Under the pieces are notes generated by a model. The model was not told where the DNA came from and searched no databases. It saw only the letters and a program-made list of their open reading frames with translations. Position numbers and translations under genes: made by a program. Positions 27,807 to 37,536 of a stretch of DNA of 64,000 nt are shown one piece after another; the first letter of the stretch is position 1; every line of letters begins with the position of its first letter. The DNA is taken from positions 310,001-374,000 of the forward strand of contig NZ_CM001442.1 in NCBI RefSeq assembly GCF_000244915.1. The letters run 5' to 3'. This DNA is from Bradyrhizobium sp. WSM471. Its GTDB lineage: Bacteria; Pseudomonadota; Alphaproteobacteria; Rhizobiales; Xanthobacteraceae.

Positions 27807-28316
27807 TCAATTGGTCCAAGCGAAGGCAACCTTGTCGAGCGACTTCGGCCCGAAACGCTCCGAGGAGCGCGCCACCATGCGGCCGCCCAGCGCGCGGTAG
27901 AACTCGGTGGCCGGATCGTTGTCCGAAAGCGCCCACACCACCATGCTCTTCAGGCCGCTCTGCATCAGGTCGCGGCGGGCCGCGGTGAACAGGCGGCGGC
28001 CAAAGCCCAGGCCTTGGAATTCAGGACGCAGATAGAGCTCGTAGACCTCGCCGTCGAAATGCAGGCTACGGGCGCGGTTGCGGCCGTAATTGGCGTAGCC
28101 CGCGATCTTGTCGCCGAACACCAAGACGCTGACGCGGCTGCCCTTGCGGATCGCGCTGTCCCACCATTGCGGACCGCGGCGGTTGATCAGCTTTTCCAGT
28201 TCGGCGCCGGGAATGATGCCCTGATAGGCGGAGCGCCAGGCTTCGTCATGGGTGGACGCTACCGCAGTTGCATCTGCGGCTTTGGCCGGCCGGACCTCGA
28301 TCAGGGTTGTGCTCAT
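27807..28316 (-). CDS. GNAT family N-acetyltransferase
   Basis: A 169-residue GNAT domain protein. It opens IEVRPAKAADATAVASTHDEAW and has the acetyl-CoA pyrophosphate loop in LRPEFQGLGFGRRLFTAARR (Q/RxxGxG/A), then the late motif ALSDNDPATEFYRALGGRM. The ATG at 28316 gives the family N-terminus. Substrate unknown; single gene divergent from the exported hydrolase. Confidence 0.88.
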   Translation of the reverse strand: MSTTLIEVRPAKAADATAVASTHDEAWRSAYQGIIPGAELEKLINRRGPQWWDSAIRKGSRVSVLVFGDKIAGYANYGRNRARSLHFDGEVYELYLRPEFQGLGFGRRLFTAARRDLMQSGLKSMVVWALSDNDPATEFYRALGGRMVARSSERFGPKSLDKVAFAWTN

Positions 28317-28578
28317 GGACGTGATCAAACCAAGTCGCCGCGCCGGCGGCAAGACCTATCCTTAATTATCGGTTAACCTGTGGACTTTCTGCATCAGTAT
28401 TTGACCCGTGTTGTACCGAAAAAAGACAAGACGCCAATTCGAATGGCACCGGAGTGCTGTGCGTCGGTGCAAAACTGCTTTGCGGCAACGAATGAACGGC
28501 AATGGCAACGCAGAAAGTCTGCCGATAATGATTCGTTCCTACTAGTCTAACTGTCGCTGTTCTCGCCTCCGGCAATTC
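28317..28578. other. Divergent intergenic region
   Basis: Carries the promoters of the GNAT gene and the exported hydrolase gene. No operator or repeat is convincing; a TGGCAC at 28444 has the wrong spacing for a sigma-54 promoter. Confidence 0.4.
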
Positions 28579-29469
28579 ATGCGGCTCCTCAACATTCTCG
28601 TGCTCCTGGCTTTCTTGGCCTTGCTGACCGCGCCGCCCGTGCGCGCTCAGGTCATTTTCGGTTCGTCCGGAGCGGAGGGCGATCCGTTTCGCCGGCAGCA
28701 ATGGCGCGTGCCGTCACCGGATACCGACATCGCCGCACATGCCCTGCTGTTTCGCCCGCCGGGTGCTGGCCCGTTCCGGCTTGCGGTGATCGCGCATGCT
28801 TCGACGCAAAATGGCTTGCGGCGCGCGCAAACACCACAGCCGGAATACCGCGCACTTACGGCATTCCTCATCGCGCGCGGCTTCGCCGTGCTGGTGCCGG
28901 AACGGCTCGGCCATGGCGTAACAGGCGGCCGTTATGTCGAGGACCAGGGCGGCTGCGACGAGGCGGACTATGTGCGCTCGGGCCGCGCAACGGCCGACCA
29001 AATCGCGCTCGCGTTGGACTATGTGCGAAAGCAGGATTTTATCCGGAACGACGCCGCGATCGTGATCGGCCATTCCGCCGGCGGTTGGGGCGCGCTGGCG
29101 CTCGCGAATGCCGATCCGAAGGCGATCTCCGCCATCATCGCCATTGCGCCGGGGCGCGGTGGCCATGCCAATGACGAGCCGAACCGGATCTGCGCGCCGC
29201 ACACGCTGCTCGCGGCGGCGGCTGAATTCGGCAAGGCCGCGCGCATCCCGGTCACGTGGCTCGTCGCCGCCAATGACAGCTACTTTGCACCGTCATTTTC
29301 GCTTGCGTTGGTCGACGCGTTTCGGCGCAGCGGCGGCAAGGTCGAGTTCCGTGCGCTGCCGGCCCTGGGGAGCGAGGGGCACTGGATGATCGAGGGCGAG
29401 GCCGGCGTCAAAGCCGCGAGTGCCGAACTCGATCGCGCGCTGAAGCCGGCGGCTGGCAAAAAGCCATGA
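28579..29469 (+). CDS. Exported alpha/beta hydrolase (dienelactone-hydrolase-like)
   Basis: A 296-residue protein with a Sec signal (MRLLNILVLLAFLALLTAPP, cleavage near VRAQ). The fold shows RLAVIAHASTQNG, the nucleophile in IVIGHSAGGWGALALAN, an acid candidate in WLVAANDSYFAP, and the histidine in SEGHWMIEG. The family includes esterases and peptidase-like hydrolases; substrate unknown. Periplasmic. The DCC gene starts 42 bases downstream. Confidence 0.86.
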   Translation: MRLLNILVLLAFLALLTAPPVRAQVIFGSSGAEGDPFRRQQWRVPSPDTDIAAHALLFRPPGAGPFRLAVIAHASTQNGLRRAQTPQPEYRALTAFLIARGFAVLVPERLGHGVTGGRYVEDQGGCDEADYVRSGRATADQIALALDYVRKQDFIRNDAAIVIGHSAGGWGALALANADPKAISAIIAIAPGRGGHANDEPNRICAPHTLLAAAAEFGKAARIPVTWLVAANDSYFAPSFSLALVDAFRRSGGKVEFRALPALGSEGHWMIEGEAGVKAASAELDRALKPAAGKKP

Positions 29470-29511
29470 CGCTGTGTTTCCTGGTCACGCCCCGATATTG
29501 GACAATCGCTG

Positions 29512-29919
29512 ATGCCAAATTGGCCTGACGATGACGTGATCCTGTTCGATGGGGTCTGCATCTTCTGCTCGCGTTGGGTACGATTCGTCGCCAAACGAGA
29601 CACGGCGAAGCGGTTTCGCTTCACGCCGATTCAATCTGACTATGGCGCCCGGCTCGCGCGCGCGTTCGGCATCGATCCGGATGATCCCGACACCAATGCC
29701 GTCATTCACGGCGGCGAGGTGTTCATGAAGTCGGACGCGGCGCTGACGGTGCTGTCAAAGCTCCCCGGCTGGGCTTGGGTGAGCGCACTGTTCGCCGTAC
29801 CCAAGCCGCTGCGAGACCCGATCTACAGCCTCATTGCGCGGAATCGCTATCGGATTTTCGGGAAGTACGATGCGTGCTTCGTGCCGGATGCGGATTTGCG
29901 GACACGGGTGATCGAGTAA
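29512..29919 (+). CDS. DCC family thiol-disulfide oxidoreductase-like protein (DUF393)
   Basis: A 135-residue DCC protein. The name-giving motif is ILFDGVCIFCSRWVRFV near the N-terminus, with further conserved RFTPIQSD, SDAALTVLSKLPGWAW and NRYRIFGKYDACFVPDADL. No signal peptide. The redox role is inferred from the CxxC; partners are unknown. The stop lies only 12 bases before the IS110 insertion point, so the gene is intact but its downstream region is displaced. Confidence 0.9.
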   Translation: MPNWPDDDVILFDGVCIFCSRWVRFVAKRDTAKRFRFTPIQSDYGARLARAFGIDPDDPDTNAVIHGGEVFMKSDAALTVLSKLPGWAWVSALFAVPKPLRDPIYSLIARNRYRIFGKYDACFVPDADLRTRVIE

Positions 29920-29959
29920 CACGTCGCTGCGCTAGGAAGAAACGGTTAGGTGTTTGGCG

Positions 29960-31231
29960 TCAGGCTGCCTCCGCCGTGGGCTGGAGTTGGACAGTGAAGC
30001 CGAGCTTCTTGAGGCGCGCGACGAGGCGGTTTGCTTGGACCTCCATGGGCCGGCGATCGAAGTAGGCGGCACCGAGATCGCGGTGCTCGGTGCCGTCTTT
30101 GAGGATGTGGTAGATAGCGGTGAGGATCGAAGCGGCGACAGCACAGATGGCTTTTTGCGGCCCGCGCTTGGCCTGCAATCGGAAGAACTGAGTTCGGTAA
30201 TAGCTGTTTTTGCTACGCTTGGCGGCCCAAGCACATTGGACGAGCATGGTCTTGAGCCACGGTGCCCCCTTGCGCAGGCGCGAGGATTTGCGCTTGCCGG
30301 CGCTCTCGTTTTGCCCGGGGCACAGGCCGGTCCAGGCGACGAGATGGCCAGCAGTCCGGAAGCGGCTCATGTCAGCGCCGATCTCGGACAAAATTGCCGG
30401 CGCTGCGACCGCGCTGACGCCGGGGACCGTGGTCAGCAACCCGATCAGGTGGCGAAAGGGGATCTTGCGACCGTCCGCCTCCGCTTCCATACGTTCGATC
30501 CGCTCGGCGATTTCGGCATCAAGCCGGCGAATCGTCTCATCCAGAACATCCCATTGCTGCAGATGAAGCGCGAGTAGAAAGCGATGGTGATCCGTCAGGC
30601 GGCCGTGCAACGCATCGTAAAGCTCCTTCGGCGACGCCTTGATCTGCTTGCCGGCAAGCTCGGCCAGCTTGTTCGGCTGCCGCTCGCCGTTGATCATCGC
30701 CTGGATGATCCGCCGGCCGCTCGCGCCCATGATGTCGGAGATGACCGAGCCGAGCTTGATGTTGGCTTCTGCCAGCGTCTTGTCGATCCGCTGAACGTGC
30801 CGCGTCTGTTCGCGCACCAGTTGCTTGCGTGTTCGCGTCAGGGCACGCAGCTCCTGCACCCGCTCTTCCGGAATGAAGCTGCCCTTGATCAGCCCGCAGG
30901 CCAACAGGTCGGCGATCCACATCGCATCGTTCATGTCGGTCTTGCGTCCCGGAACATTCTTGATGTGCGCCGCATTGGCGACGATCAGTTCAAAAGCGCC
31001 TTCGCCCAGAATCCGGAACACCGGCATCCAGTAGACGCCCGTCGCCTCCATCGCCACATGCGTGCACCGGCTTTCCTCCAGCCATCGTCGCAGCTCTGCA
31101 AGCTGCTCAGTCGTGGCCGCAAAGGTCCGGCACTCTCGCTGCGCCTTCCCCTCGACCATGATCCGCAGGCAGGCCACAACTGTGTCCTTATGCACATCCA
31201 GGCCCGCCACCCGCTCGTACAGAATATCCAT
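29960..31231 (-). CDS. IS110-family transposase (DEDD recombinase)
   Basis: A 423-residue transposase. The RuvC-like N-terminal domain has the acidic residues of VAGLDVHKDTVVACLR, HVAMEATGVYWMP and GRKTDMNDAMWIADLLA. The C-terminal transposase_20 domain holds LTTVPGVSAVAAPAILSEIG and the serine segment CPGQNESAGKRKSSRLRKG. The ATG at 31231 follows GAGGAGAGGAGC, a very strong ribosome site. No frameshift or stop interrupts it, so the element may be active. Confidence 0.96.
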   Translation of the reverse strand: MDILYERVAGLDVHKDTVVACLRIMVEGKAQRECRTFAATTEQLAELRRWLEESRCTHVAMEATGVYWMPVFRILGEGAFELIVANAAHIKNVPGRKTDMNDAMWIADLLACGLIKGSFIPEERVQELRALTRTRKQLVREQTRHVQRIDKTLAEANIKLGSVISDIMGASGRRIIQAMINGERQPNKLAELAGKQIKASPKELYDALHGRLTDHHRFLLALHLQQWDVLDETIRRLDAEIAERIERMEAEADGRKIPFRHLIGLLTTVPGVSAVAAPAILSEIGADMSRFRTAGHLVAWTGLCPGQNESAGKRKSSRLRKGAPWLKTMLVQCAWAAKRSKNSYYRTQFFRLQAKRGPQKAICAVAASILTAIYHILKDGTEHRDLGAAYFDRRPMEVQANRLVARLKKLGFTVQLQPTAEAA

Positions 31232-31485
31232 GCTCCTCTCCTCAACAGTTCGCGCCGGCGGCATAGGCGCCTGTCAAAAAAGAATGCTAGGAAGCGTGCT
31301 CTAGGGCCATACTGCCCCTCCGCGCCAGTGTGGGTCATCCAGGCAACCCGGGTCCAACTCGCAACCGGGCTCTCACGCACCAGTGAGCAATCGACCTCTT
31401 TGCCGACGGCACCTCAGTTTACCGCTCTTGCCAACCCGCGAAAAGTTTCATCCAGCGCGCGTCAGACCCTCAAGACTGGTCCCAA
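31232..31485 (-). ncRNA. Candidate IS110 bridge RNA region (left-end leader)
   Basis: In the IS110 group a bridge RNA that pairs with donor and target DNA is made from the non-coding leader upstream of the recombinase. This 254-base stretch has no credible gene and is the right size. It contains CCAACTCGCAA at 31355-31364 (plus strand), repeated at the element end and target (31483-31492), so part could act as a guide. Exact RNA ends and fold are not resolved here. Confidence 0.45.
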
Positions 31486-31507
31486 CTCGCAATGACGGAG
31501 TGCGTGG

Positions 31508-32755
31508 TTACGGTTTGCCCAGAACCCCCAGCGCTTCCTGCGCCGCGCGTTCCCCTGAATCCCTCGCCCCATGCGCCGTCGAGAAAAAGCTCGGCGACGT
31601 CGCTTCGCCCGCGAAGAACAATCGCCCATCCACCGGCGCGACCAGCGCGGCGCGATCGCCGGCGTGGCCCGGCAGCGCGTGCGAATAGGAGCCTCTTGCG
31701 AAAGGGTCGTGCGCCCAGCGCGACTCGTAGAGCGGCTTCAGCTTTCGCCTGATATCGTTGCCGAGCAGGCCTGCGATCTCGTCGATGCTTTGCGCTGCAA
31801 TAGCGCCTTCGCCGGCATCTTCCAGTTCGCGCGCAAAGCTGCCGCCGAAAAAGCCTTCGATGCAGGGCTGGCCGAACGGGCGGATATGATAGGTGCCCAT
31901 GTCGGTGCGCATGGTGGCGCCGCGCAAATTTCCTTCCTTCGGGAAGGCTTCGGCATCCTCGAGCGCCAGCGTCACCTTGTCGTCGACGCCGAGCGGCAGG
32001 CCGGCTGCGGCATCGACCTTGGCGGGGAGAGATGGCGAGAACCGGATCGCCTCATTGGCGATGAGATTGGTCGGCACGGTGACGATCACCTTGTCCGCGA
32101 CCAGCGTGCCCTGCGATGTCTCGATGCGGATGCGCTGGCCGGAATGATCGATCAGCGTGACGTTGCAGTTCAGCGCCACCGGGCAGGGCGCGCCATAGGC
32201 CGTGATCAGAGCGCCGTAACCGCGGCGGACGCGCCAGTTGAGGTCGCTGTCCTCGTAGGCGTCCCAGTCCAGCGTCGACATGTCCTTCAGCTCGCAGCCG
32301 TTGATGTAGGTGGAGATCGCGTCGATCATGGGATTCCAGCGATTGCCGGGCTCCAGGCTCAAGCTCGCGGGTACATCCTGGCCCTTCTGGGCGACCTTCC
32401 ACAGTCGCTGATAGAAGGCGTCCATCGCGTGCATGAAATCGTCGCGCTCGGCTTTCGGAAACGCGTTGCCATAGGCGCGCTCGCGCCAGGGCGGGAGGTC
32501 CTTGTTGACCTCGAAACCGAGCTGCTTTGCAATCGCGACGAAGGAGTTGTTGTCCGCCGAATGCAGCCAGCCGCAGCCGACGTCGAAGGTGACGTCGGGC
32601 GAGGCCTGCACCGTCCAGGCCCGGCCGCCGAGCCGGTCCCGCGCCTCGAGCACGATCGCGGAGAGGCCGGAGCCTGCCAACGCATGCGCCGCGCCGAGGC
32701 CGGCGGCGCCCGCACCGATGATCGCGACGTCGACGGAGGAGGGCAGGGAGCTCAT
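31508..32755 (-). CDS. Flavin monoamine oxidase family protein
   Basis: A 415-residue FAD-dependent amine oxidase. The dinucleotide motif is VAIIGAGAAGLGAAHALAGSG, followed by LEARDRLGGRAWTV; the FAD C-terminal block is GRLFFAGEATSPSFFSTAHG with ARDSGERAA. It oxidises a primary or polyamine, or acts as a related desaturase; substrate unknown. No signal peptide. Its stop is 20 bases from the IS110 insertion, which has probably replaced the region after the gene. Confidence 0.92.
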   Translation of the reverse strand: MSSLPSSVDVAIIGAGAAGLGAAHALAGSGLSAIVLEARDRLGGRAWTVQASPDVTFDVGCGWLHSADNNSFVAIAKQLGFEVNKDLPPWRERAYGNAFPKAERDDFMHAMDAFYQRLWKVAQKGQDVPASLSLEPGNRWNPMIDAISTYINGCELKDMSTLDWDAYEDSDLNWRVRRGYGALITAYGAPCPVALNCNVTLIDHSGQRIRIETSQGTLVADKVIVTVPTNLIANEAIRFSPSLPAKVDAAAGLPLGVDDKVTLALEDAEAFPKEGNLRGATMRTDMGTYHIRPFGQPCIEGFFGGSFARELEDAGEGAIAAQSIDEIAGLLGNDIRRKLKPLYESRWAHDPFARGSYSHALPGHAGDRAALVAPVDGRLFFAGEATSPSFFSTAHGARDSGERAAQEALGVLGKP

Positions 32756-32808
32756 GAGCGGGCTCTAGCACGTTCGCCGAGCGCGCTGAAGCCGCCGCAA
32801 GCACAGCT

Positions 32809-32970
32809 CTCGTGTCCCGGACGCGGTGCGGCGCTTCCCGGCGATGCGAAGCATCGTCCGGTGCGCCGCTCCGCAGAGCCGGGACCCAAGGTGATGTGGA
32901 GGTGGTGAGAGTAACTGGGCCCCGGCTCAGCAGCGCATCACTGCGTGCTGCGCTGCGTCCGGGGCACGAG
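32809..32970. repeat. Intergenic inverted repeat, family A copy 2
   Basis: Left arm CTCGTGTCCCGGACGCGG and right arm CTGCGTCCGGGGCACGAG match those at 632-764. The middle is longer and includes AGCCGGGACCC and CCCCGGCTCAGCAGCGCA. It lies between typA and the amine oxidase gene. Confidence 0.85.
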
Positions 32971-32979
32971 AGCGGAAGC

Positions 32980-34806
<1,827 letters not shown>

Positions 34807-34901
34807 GAGTGAGCTTCTTTGCGGTCGGACAATGGGTTAAGCGCGATCTCGCCGGTCAGACCGGGACCTCTTCACGAAACAACGCTTGAAGACTGGAAAC
34901 G

Positions 34902-34945
34902 GGGCGCTTTCCGCCCAAAAGGGAAAGCCCGGCATATCGACCGGG
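34902..34945 (-). other. Two small hairpins in the typA leader
   Basis: GGGCG-CTTTC-CGCCC (34902-34916) and CCCGG-N8-CCGGG (34928-34945) lie 96-140 bases upstream of typA, after the terminator of the preceding operon. They could structure the 5' leader; no known riboswitch is recognised. Confidence 0.35.
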
Positions 34946-34974
34946 CACCCTACGCGTTGCGGCGCAATATAGGC

Positions 34975-35009
34975 AAAAACGGCCAAAAAACAATGTGTTC
35001 TTTGGCCGT
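34975..35009 (-). terminator. Intrinsic terminator of the Lgt-like/radical SAM operon
   Basis: On the minus strand ACGGCCAAA and TTTGGCCGT form a 9-bp stem followed by a run of five T. It lies 53 bases past the stop of the small membrane protein gene. Confidence 0.8.
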
Positions 35010-35062
35010 TGGTTGATTGAATTTTGTCCGGGGATTCCCGGGGGTTAGGCGAAAAGCTGGGC

Positions 35063-35332
35063 TCAGCCGCGCCGGCCCTTGATGGCGGCCCAGATCAGGG
35101 CGACCCCGCCCAGCCCCACGACGAGGCCCAGGAACACCAGGGGCGCGACGTCGGAATCGATCCGGCCTCTGTCGGATATGGAGATTCCGCCGAACAGGAG
35201 TGCACAGGCGCCGGGCAGCAGCAGGATGATCCCAAAGATCGCCATGAGCGCGGTCAGGCAACCGCTGCGCTGGTTCGGCGGGGCAGGAGGCGGTCCCGGA
35301 GGGGCTGGCGGCGGCGCGTCGCTGATGCTCAT
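35063..35332 (-). CDS. Small membrane protein of the Lgt-like/radical SAM cassette
   Basis: An 89-residue protein of unknown function. A Pro-rich N-terminus (SDAPPPAPPGPPPAPPNQR, residues 4-22) precedes two hydrophobic helices (CLTALMAIFGIILLLPGACA and VFLGLVVGLGGVALIWAAI) and a basic tail KGRRG. Its ATG overlaps the radical SAM stop by 4 bases (ATGA), showing translational coupling, and a terminator follows it. It may anchor or assist the radical SAM enzyme at the membrane; that is inference from position. Confidence 0.8.
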   Translation of the reverse strand: MSISDAPPPAPPGPPPAPPNQRSGCLTALMAIFGIILLLPGACALLFGGISISDRGRIDSDVAPLVFLGLVVGLGGVALIWAAIKGRRG

Positions 35333-36759
35333 GCCTGCAGGACTCCTTCGGTTGACTGTGCCGCCAGTTCGGCGCGGATGCCGTCGACCTTTCCGTTCCG
35401 GTAGAACAAATTGTAGGTGTCGAACGGGATGATCGCGCCGTTCTCGGTGACGAAATGGATACAGCTGCGCTTGACGTTGCCGACGCAGAAATTGAAGCGG
35501 TCGAGAAACTGCACGATCGTGACGCGGAATACGTTCTCGTACGTGATGCCCTGCGGTACCTCGAAGCTTGGCAGGCAGCACAGCAATTCGCAGACGCGCT
35601 CGCTCGTGTTCAGCGGTCCCGAGGACAGCGAAAACAGATCGATGAATTTCTCCCTCAGCGCCGGATGCTTCTCCGGGCTTATCGTATTGGGCAACAATGC
35701 GACGAGTTGCTCCTGCGGGATCAGCGAGGTCAGCGGCAGCACTTTCTCGCCGTTGCGCAGGCCGTAACCGATCGAGATGCTTTCGGGGTTGCAGGGTAGC
35801 GGGATCATGTCCTTGTCGCCGAACACGCCGGTTTCGACCACGCGCTTGCGGATCTCCGACAGCATGATGCGGTCGGTTTTCTTGTCGAAATTCTCGTTGC
35901 GGCCGGCATCCTGCACCGGCTGCAGCGTGACGCCGCGCACGCATTTCCAGCTCAGCGCGTGGCGAACGATGTCGCCGATCTCGGCATCGTTGACGCCACG
36001 CTTGATGGTCGCCACCAGCGTGGTCGATACGCCGCAATGCTCGAGATTCTCCAGCGCCTGCTGACGGATCTTGCGCAAATCAGCGCCGCGCAGATTGATC
36101 AACGCGTCGCGTTCGAGCGAGTCGAACTGGAGATAGACCTCGAGCCCGCGCTTGTTCTCGGCGAGCCGCGCCACGAAATCCTTTTCGCGGGCGATACGCA
36201 GGCCGTTGGTGTTGATCATGACATGGCGGATCGGGCGGGCGCGCACCGCATCGAGGATCGCGAAGAAGTCGGGGTGCAGCGTCGGCTCGCCGCCGGAGAT
36301 CTGCACCAAATCAGGCTCGCCTTCGCTCGCGACCAGCGCGTCCAGCATTCGCTCGATCTTGGCCAGCGGCGTGAAGCTGGTCCGCGCCGGCGAGGAATCG
36401 GCAAAGCACACCGGGCAGGTCAGATTGCAATGCTCGGTGATCTCGATCAGCGCCAGGCAGGAATGCTGCTCGTGGTCGGGGCACAGGCCGCAATCGTAGG
36501 GGCAGCCGAATTCGGTATGCCGTTGAAAGGCGAGCGACCGGTCGCCCGGCTTGATGAAATCCTTGCACAGGCGCCAATAGGCTGCGTCCGTCGACACCAG
36601 CGTGGACTGGACGCCATGCTCCTTGCAGCGCTTCTCGTACCAGACCTCGTTGTCGAGGATCTGGATCTTGGCCGGCACCAGCTTCAGGCAGGTCTCGCAT
36701 AGAGATTGGGTCTGGCCCCAGAAGATATAGGGGCGCGACTTACGCAACGGCGCGTTCAT
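35329..36759 (-). CDS. Radical SAM protein of the tetraether-synthase-like group (COG1964)
   Basis: A 476-residue radical SAM enzyme. The cluster motif CNLTCPVC (C111, C115, C118) follows a Cys-rich N-terminus: CETC (21, 24), C45, and CPYDCGLC...C (86, 90, 93, 101) just before it. SGGEPTLHPDF and VMINTNGLRIA are SAM-site elements. Later cysteines (PLPCNPE, CELLCC, NFCVGNVKRSC) could bind auxiliary clusters. The block CPYDCGLCPDHEQHSCLALI is the hallmark shared with archaeal Tes, which joins lipid chains by C-C bonds. It overlaps the Lgt-like gene by 20 bases and the small membrane gene by 4. Reaction here unknown. Confidence 0.85.
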   Translation of the reverse strand: MNAPLRKSRPYIFWGQTQSLCETCLKLVPAKIQILDNEVWYEKRCKEHGVQSTLVSTDAAYWRLCKDFIKPGDRSLAFQRHTEFGCPYDCGLCPDHEQHSCLALIEITEHCNLTCPVCFADSSPARTSFTPLAKIERMLDALVASEGEPDLVQISGGEPTLHPDFFAILDAVRARPIRHVMINTNGLRIAREKDFVARLAENKRGLEVYLQFDSLERDALINLRGADLRKIRQQALENLEHCGVSTTLVATIKRGVNDAEIGDIVRHALSWKCVRGVTLQPVQDAGRNENFDKKTDRIMLSEIRKRVVETGVFGDKDMIPLPCNPESISIGYGLRNGEKVLPLTSLIPQEQLVALLPNTISPEKHPALREKFIDLFSLSSGPLNTSERVCELLCCLPSFEVPQGITYENVFRVTIVQFLDRFNFCVGNVKRSCIHFVTENGAIIPFDTYNLFYRNGKVDGIRAELAAQSTEGVLQA

Positions 36760-37456
36760 GCATGGGTCTCGCTTTGGGCGCCCTCGCCAGCATGACGACG
36801 GCGTAGAGCAGGATGGACAGCGACAGCAGGTGAAACAGCGTGAAGGGGCCGATCAGCGTGCCGTAGGGCTTGAGGAATTCCCACAGGAAGCGCTGTGCGC
36901 CATAGTAGACAAGGACGAGGTAGAACCCATTGGTGATCACAAACGCGCTCCGGTTCAAGACCGCCAGCACGTAGAGCAGCGCGAATACCCCCATCGCGGC
37001 GCTTTCGTAGAGCTGCACGGGATGGCGAAGGAGGCCGTCGCCGAAATCATGACCCCAGGGCCATGCCGTCGGCGTGCCGTAGGTGAAATCGTCGAGGCCC
37101 GCAAAATAGCAGCCGAGCCGGCCGATCGCGATGCCGAGCGCCAGCGGCAGCGCAAAACGGGCGCCGGTTCGGACCGTGATCCCTGCGGACCATTTGTAGA
37201 GCTCGATTGCCACGATGCCGCCGGCGAGCGCACCTTCCACGGAGCGCGCGATGCCGCTCTGGCCCGACAGCCACAGATTGGCGGAGCCGAACAGATAGGC
37301 CCCGAGGCCCGCACCGAACACCAAAGCGGCGAGGTAGGACCGTTCGAAGGATTGCGCCGGAAACCGCAAGCCCTGTCGCGACAGCCAGTACAGTGCCGCG
37401 GCCGCAGCCAGCCACGCCCCGACATCGAAGAGAGTGTGAAGGAAAGCCCCGCTCAT
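36740..37456 (-). CDS. Lgt-like (prolipoprotein diacylglyceryl transferase family) membrane protein
   Basis: A 238-residue polytopic membrane protein with about seven helices. GRLGCYFAGLDDF and LLRHPVQLYESAA match the Lgt family signatures (GRxGNF and RHPxQLYE). It is shorter than standard Lgt (about 280), and the first signature has Cys where Lgt has the conserved Asn, so it is probably a specialised paralogue rather than the housekeeping enzyme. True Lgt moves diacylglycerol from phosphatidylglycerol to a lipoprotein cysteine. Its 3' end overlaps the radical SAM start by 20 bases. The ribosome site is weak. Confidence 0.82.
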   Translation of the reverse strand: MSGAFLHTLFDVGAWLAAAAALYWLSRQGLRFPAQSFERSYLAALVFGAGLGAYLFGSANLWLSGQSGIARSVEGALAGGIVAIELYKWSAGITVRTGARFALPLALGIAIGRLGCYFAGLDDFTYGTPTAWPWGHDFGDGLLRHPVQLYESAAMGVFALLYVLAVLNRSAFVITNGFYLVLVYYGAQRFLWEFLKPYGTLIGPFTLFHLLSLSILLYAVVMLARAPKARPMHERAVA

Positions 37457-37536
37457 GCGGGGGACATTAGCCTAGGTTCCCGCCCGGCGGGATAGTGCGG
37501 CCGTTCCTTATCCCCGAAGAGGGGCGAGGCAGGCGG

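Larger units (their letters stand above)
29932..31487 (-). mobile_element. IS110-family insertion sequence inside a family D palindrome
   Basis: Left flank TCGCTGCGCT (ending 29933) and right flank CTCGCAATGACGG (from 31486) join across a shared CT to restore TCGCTGCG-CT-CGCAATGACGG, the arm of the family D intergenic palindrome (compare 44161-44241). The 2-base overlap is what IS110 transposition, which makes no longer duplication, should leave. The element is about 1.55 kb, with a 26-base tail after the transposase stop and about 254 non-coding bases upstream of its start, the layout of the IS110 group proper. A GCTAGGAAG at 29931 and 31286 is probably chance. Confidence 0.8.

Noticed and set aside
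28444..28462. Possible sigma-54 promoter (TGGCAC followed by TGCT)
   Set aside because: The distance between GG and GC is one base shorter than required, and no enhancer-binding regulator is near.
29931..31294. GCTAGGAAG at 29931 and 31286 as a target-site duplication of the IS
   Set aside because: It would leave almost no leader for the transposase and does not restore any known sequence, whereas the CT-overlap boundaries rebuild a family D repeat.
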